Part shown: positions 60,788 to 64,000 of the stretch, piece by piece
Numbering within the stretch: position 1 is the first letter of the stretch
How the letters are laid out: each line of letters starts with the position of its first letter
Source of the DNA: Galbula dea
Lineage: Eukaryota; Chordata; Aves; Piciformes; Galbulidae
Reading direction: 5' to 3'
Assembly: GCA_013399015.1 (NCBI GenBank)
Contig: VWZX01002271.1
Coordinates: 1,116,001 to 1,180,000 of the forward strand
DNA length: 64,000 nucleotides
Notes under the pieces: generated by a model
Database searches by the model: none
What the model was told of the DNA's origin: nothing
The model's input: the letters and a program-made list of their open reading frames with translations, nothing else
Position numbers and translations under genes: made by a program

Positions 60788-61072
60788 GTCCCCTCAGACG
60801 CTCTGTTCCCCCCCGAGACGTTTCGTCCCCTCAGACGCTCCGTTTCCCCCTTTCCCCCGACGTTTCGTCCCCTCCGACGCTCCGTTTCACCCTCTCAGGC
60901 GCCCCATCCCCTCAGAGGGTCCGTTCCCCCCCGCCCAAGGTGTTTCATTCCCTGAAAGGTCCGTCTCCCCTACTCAGGCACTCGGCCCGTCAGAGGCTCC
61001 GGCCCTCCCCCGGGCACTGTCTCCCCTCTCCTGGAGTGTCCGTCGTCTCCCTCAGACGCTCCATCCCGGTCA
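60788..61072 (+). repeat. CpG-rich degenerate minisatellite, unit about 37-42 bp, in SETMAR intron 1
   Basis: The motif GTCCCCTCAGACGCTCCGTT recurs with variation. The best copies start near 60788, 60825 and 60867, giving spacings of 37 and 42 bases, and progressively degenerate copies follow to about 61,072. It keeps many CpGs and is strongly pyrimidine-rich on the + strand. Read in the SETMAR frame it gives FVPSDAPF-type peptide repeats, but it lies after the splice donor and is expected to be intronic. Confidence 0.75.
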
Positions 61073-62522
61073 CCACTAGGCTCTGCCTTTCTCGGCTACC
61101 GGAGGGTTGTGGGGCTTGTTCCACCTCCTGACCACCCCTCGGTACTGCTCTGTTCATGGGCTCTTCGCTGTGCACTTCGGTTACGTAGATAACACGGGTT
61201 TTTTTCTCAGTGTGTGGCATTGTGTAGATTTTAACTGCGCGCTTCGGGTGTCACCTAAAGGAGGAATAAAGCTCTTGTGTGATGGGGTGTTAGCATCGAC
61301 CACAGGATGACACTAGGCCGGGAGTAAAAACCTGACGGACTTGGCAGGTGCTTCCAGCTGCACAAGCCTCTGAGCTGATTCATGAGAAAAGATATCATCT
61401 GCAAATACAGGACAGTGCTTTGAACTCTCGAATTTTGTCATACTTTCTCAGGCATGGTCCAGTTTCTGCTGTTTTCTGTGTTGTAAGTTCCAAACACGTT
61501 TCCTGGAAGTGCACCTGATCACCTAGGAGTTTGCTCCAGTGATGATAGAAAGTTGTCAGAAAACAGAGTGAAGAACTTAAGAGTAAGCTGGGGATTAGGA
61601 GGGGAGAAATAACAAAACCTATAAATATAAATAGATCCTGAAATAGAGCCTAATCTCATAAATTAGGTGGTGTGCTGGCTTTTAACAGAAAGAGAAAAGC
61701 TTTTAGTCAGTGAATGGGAGATGGGAACAGGTGAGGCACTGTTACACTTGGTTTTCAGTAGAGCCAAGTGACTGAGAATTTCTCTCTCAGAAATCTTTGT
61801 ATGGAAAAAGAAACTTCCAAATGAAGTGGCATGTTTCACAACACCCAGGAACTACCAGACAGAAGCAACTGAGGCTGTAATATTTAGTCAGAGCACATAC
61901 TCCAGGTTTCTAAATAAAGCTTTTCAAGCTGAATGCTGAGGAAAAAAAGGTAAAAATATTCACATAGCTGTCAGACTGTCTTTATGTTTTGACTTTCAAA
62001 TTCAGCAAAGTTTCTCTCAGCTTTTATTTTGCAACAGGCCATGGTTCTATAATCATTCACCTGCTGGGGGCATTAGTGTGATTTTGAGAACCTGGTTTTC
62101 AGCTTGGTTTTCTTAAACTGAACCACATCTATTCCTACAGACAGAATTTGGGGTGAAGCAAATGCCATCTCAGCTCCTACCCTGACACTAGAGGAGTTAG
62201 CTCAGCTGTTTTGTAAATATGTAGAGGTGTGCTACTGCAACACCATCAGCACTTTGTAACAGAAAAGGCAGCAGGAAGTTTATATGCAGCATTCTGAAGA
62301 GATAAATTGAAAGTATCTTAATTTTTAGCAAAAATGGGCATTTGAAATTCAGCAACTTAAAATAACTATAGACTAGCCTTATACATAGCTTCTCAAGTGT
62401 TTTGAAGGGGAGGAAAATTACTCTAAAGATAGTTTGCCATGTCTGTAAATAAATATCATATCTAGTAAACTAGTAGCTGGAAGCTTACTGGAAAATAAAG
62501 TGCTTATGCTTGCACCTCAAAT

Positions 62523-63028
62523 CCTGGGTTTAGTTTTGGGCTCCTCACTCCAAGAAGGACATTGAGGTGCTGGAGTGTGGCCAGAGAAGGGCAACGCAGC
62601 TGGGGAAGGGTCTAGAGCACAGGTGTTGTGAGGAGCAGCTAAGGGAACTGGGGTTGGTTAGCCTGGAGAAGAAGAGGCTCAGGGGAGACCTCACACTCTC
62701 CAACTCCCTGAAAGGAGGCTGGAGCCAGGTGGGGGTTGGTCTCTTCTCCCAAGGAACAAGTGATAGGACAAGAAGAACTGGCCCCAGGTTGCACCAAAGG
62801 AGGTTTAGATTGGATACTAGTAACAAATTGTTCCCTAAAAGGTTTGTCAACCCTTGGCCCAGGCTGCCCAGGGCAGTGGTGGAGTCACCATGCCTGGAAG
62901 GACTGAAAAGCCATGGAGATGTGGTCCTGATGGACATGGTTTAGTGGTGCCTTGGCAGTGCTGGGGTTAGTGGTTGGACATGACAGTCTTAGAGGTTTCT
63001 TCCATCCTGTTTCTATGATTCTGTGATT
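62523..63028 (+). mobile_element. CR1 LINE, 5'-truncated, inside SETMAR intron 1
   Basis: About 500 bases of CR1 3' end in sense orientation, from the region matching TTTTGGGCTCCTCA and AAGAAGGACATTGAG through a decayed ORF2 C-terminus (62567-62944 remains open) to the terminal repeats TTCTATGA and TTCTGTGA. It belongs to the subfamily shared with the copies at 8957 and 17593. It ends 112 bases before the exon 2 acceptor. Confidence 0.93.
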
Positions 63029-63140
63029 TCAGTTCAGCTCAGAGATCAATCATTGCCAGACAGACTTAGTAAAAGTGTGAGTGCCTCTGTGGAAAGAAGA
63101 ATTGACCATGACAAGGGTTTGACTCTTGTTCTCTTTGCAG

Positions 63141-63938
63141 TACAGTCCAGACAACGTGGCTGGAGCAGATGGAGACATCGACCCCACTGAAATCACCTTC
63201 CCAGGCTGTTCTTGCCTTACCAGCTCCTGTGTGGCTCAGCTGTGCTCCTGCCTTCGCCGTGGGGAGAACTACAGCAGCTTGTGCCTGAGGCCTGGAGCCG
63301 AAGAGGAGGAGTATGCCAGGCCCATTTTTGAGTGCAATGCCATGTGCCAGTGTGGTGAATCTTGCCAAAACAGGGTTGTGCAGAGGGGTTTGCAGTTCAG
63401 ACTCCAGGTGTTCAAGACGGAGAAGAAAGGGTGGGGTCTTCGCACTCTGGAACCCATAGCTCAAGGAAGATTTGTCTGTGAATATGCTGGTGAAGTTTTA
63501 GGCTTTCCTGAGGCACGTAGAAGAATTGAGGCCCAGACACCAAAGGACTCTAACTATATCATAGTGGTGAGGGAGCACCTGCACAGTGGGCAGGTGCTGC
63601 AGACCTTTGTGGACCCCACGTACGTTGGTAACGTGGGCAGGTTCCTGAACCATTCCTGTGAGCCCAACCTAGTGATGGTGCCAGTCCGAGTTGACTCCAT
63701 GGTGCCTAAACTGGCACTTTTTGCAGCCACTCATATTTCTGCTGGGGAGGAACTTTCATATGATTATTCTGGAAGATTCCATAATTTACCAGTAACTAAC
63801 AGAGAGCAAAAATCTTCAGAGGAAGAGAACAGATTGAGAAAACCTTGCTACTGTGGTTCCCACACATGTGCTTCCTTCTTACCTTGGGACAGCTCCCTCT
63901 TTTCCACCCTGGACACTTGTTCAGGGAGCTCTCCATAG
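63141..63938 (+). CDS. SETMAR: SETMAR exon 2: pre-SET, SET and post-SET domains, stop codon
   Basis: Second and last coding exon, residues 30-294. The acceptor TTCTCTTTGCAG precedes Y30. The pre-SET zinc cluster comprises Cys52, 54, 59, 64, 66, 94, 98, 100 and 104, the nine-cysteine pattern of SUV39-type enzymes, with an extra Cys77. The SET domain runs from about 113 to 241: KKGWGLRTL (124-132) and the EYAGE turn (143-147), RFLNHSCEPN (196-205) as the S-adenosylmethionine-binding/pseudoknot motif, and ELSYDYSG (233-240) with the active-site tyrosine. The post-SET CYCGSHTC motif supplies Cys265, 267 and 272. All key residues are present, so the enzyme should be active. In mammals the family is reported to methylate H3K36 and to act in DNA repair, much of it studied on the primate transposase fusion. 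Here TAG at 63936-63938 ends the protein 22 residues after the last zinc cysteine; 294 residues is close to the roughly 300-residue transposase-free form. No polyadenylation signal is visible before the window ends. Confidence 0.96.
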   Translation, partial: YSPDNVAGADGDIDPTEITFPGCSCLTSSCVAQLCSCLRRGENYSSLCLRPGAEEEEYARPIFECNAMCQCGESCQNRVVQRGLQFRLQVFKTEKKGWGLRTLEPIAQGRFVCEYAGEVLGFPEARRRIEAQTPKDSNYIIVVREHLHSGQVLQTFVDPTYVGNVGRFLNHSCEPNLVMVPVRVDSMVPKLALFAATHISAGEELSYDYSGRFHNLPVTNREQKSSEEENRLRKPCYCGSHTCASFLPWDSSLFSTLDTCSGSSP

Positions 63939-64000
63939 CTTTTCAGTTCCTAAGTAGAACTAAAAGGTATCATTTTCCCTAGTAGTTAAATGGCAGTTAA
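63939..64000 (+). other. SETMAR: Start of SETMAR 3' UTR, cut by window end
   Basis: Sixty-two bases after the stop codon. No AATAAA-type signal is present, so the transcript continues beyond the window. No transposase-like reading frame begins here. Confidence 0.7.

Larger units (their letters stand above)
60240..61100. promoter_or_regulatory. CpG-island promoter of SETMAR, probably bidirectional
   Basis: CpG is almost absent for 60 kb and then becomes dense from about 60,240 to 61,100. There is no TATA box. Visible elements are two CCAATCA boxes (60498-60504 and 60528-60534), an NRF1-like GCGCCTGCGCGC stretch (about 60467-60478), GC boxes (about 60446-60456), and YY1-like motifs AATATGGC (60408-60415) and GATGGCGGC, the latter overlapping the SETMAR start codon (60563-60571). 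YY1 motifs over the initiator ATG are common in housekeeping TATA-less promoters. Because the CCAAT boxes lie only 32-66 bases before the ATG, the 5' leader must be very short or the boxes serve divergent transcription. No factor binding was tested; the motifs were read by eye. Confidence 0.8.
60651..63140 (+). other. SETMAR: SETMAR intron 1
   Basis: GT-AG intron of 2,490 bases between the two SETMAR coding exons, inferred from the phase-0 donor and acceptor and from protein continuity (FQ|YSPD). It holds a CpG-rich degenerate minisatellite at its 5' end and a sense-oriented CR1 copy that ends 112 bases before the acceptor. The stretch from about 61,340 to 62,520 is AT-rich and shows no recognisable element. 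Confidence 0.9.

Noticed and set aside
1..64000. tRNA, rRNA, snRNA genes or a CRISPR array
   Set aside because: No characteristic sequence of these was recognised; the spaced repeats present are minisatellites and LINE/LTR copies.

Overview
The window looks like avian nuclear DNA. It carries about twenty 5'-truncated CR1 LINE copies in both orientations, many ending in the 8-bp terminal repeat typical of bird CR1 (variants of ATTCTATG), and LTR pieces that begin TGTCCTGG like the bird ERVL LTRs. CpG is almost absent outside one promoter island and one small cluster. The high CR1 load, including seven very similar copies of one subfamily, would fit a CR1-rich bird lineage such as woodpeckers and allies, but that is an inference and no search was run.

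The only gene I can name is SETMAR, at the right end on the + strand. Exon 1 (60564-60650) lies in a CpG island and encodes 29 residues. A 2,490-bp phase-0 intron follows, and exon 2 (63141-63938) carries the whole pre-SET, SET and post-SET histone methyltransferase module and the stop codon. The predicted protein is 294 residues and ends after post-SET. It is the ancestral, transposase-free form, unlike the primate SETMAR-mariner fusion. Mammalian synteny (LRRN1 - SETMAR - SUMF1) suggests that the 60 kb to the left is LRRN1-SETMAR intergenic DNA, but no LRRN1 sequence is visible to confirm this.

Layout: 1-60240 is non-coding as far as I can see. Among unique AT-rich DNA it holds CR1 copies, a clean solo LTR with a 5-bp target-site duplication (9994-10652), an LTR fragment (near 20363), a composite LTR (54853-55959), a 17-bp tandem repeat fused to a CR1 (3531-3592), a 43-bp minisatellite (6530-6780) and a perfect 40-bp-arm palindrome (8127-8207). 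60240-61100 is the CpG-island promoter with CCAAT, NRF1-like and YY1-like motifs, probably bidirectional, followed by a CpG-rich degenerate minisatellite inside SETMAR intron 1. 63141-63938 is the SET exon.

The most interesting unexplained signals are the perfect palindrome, a small CpG-retaining segment at about 45890-46180 that could be an exon of a minus-strand transcript, and a possible divergent first exon opposite SETMAR. Repeat boundaries were placed by eye and may be off by about 10-20 bases.
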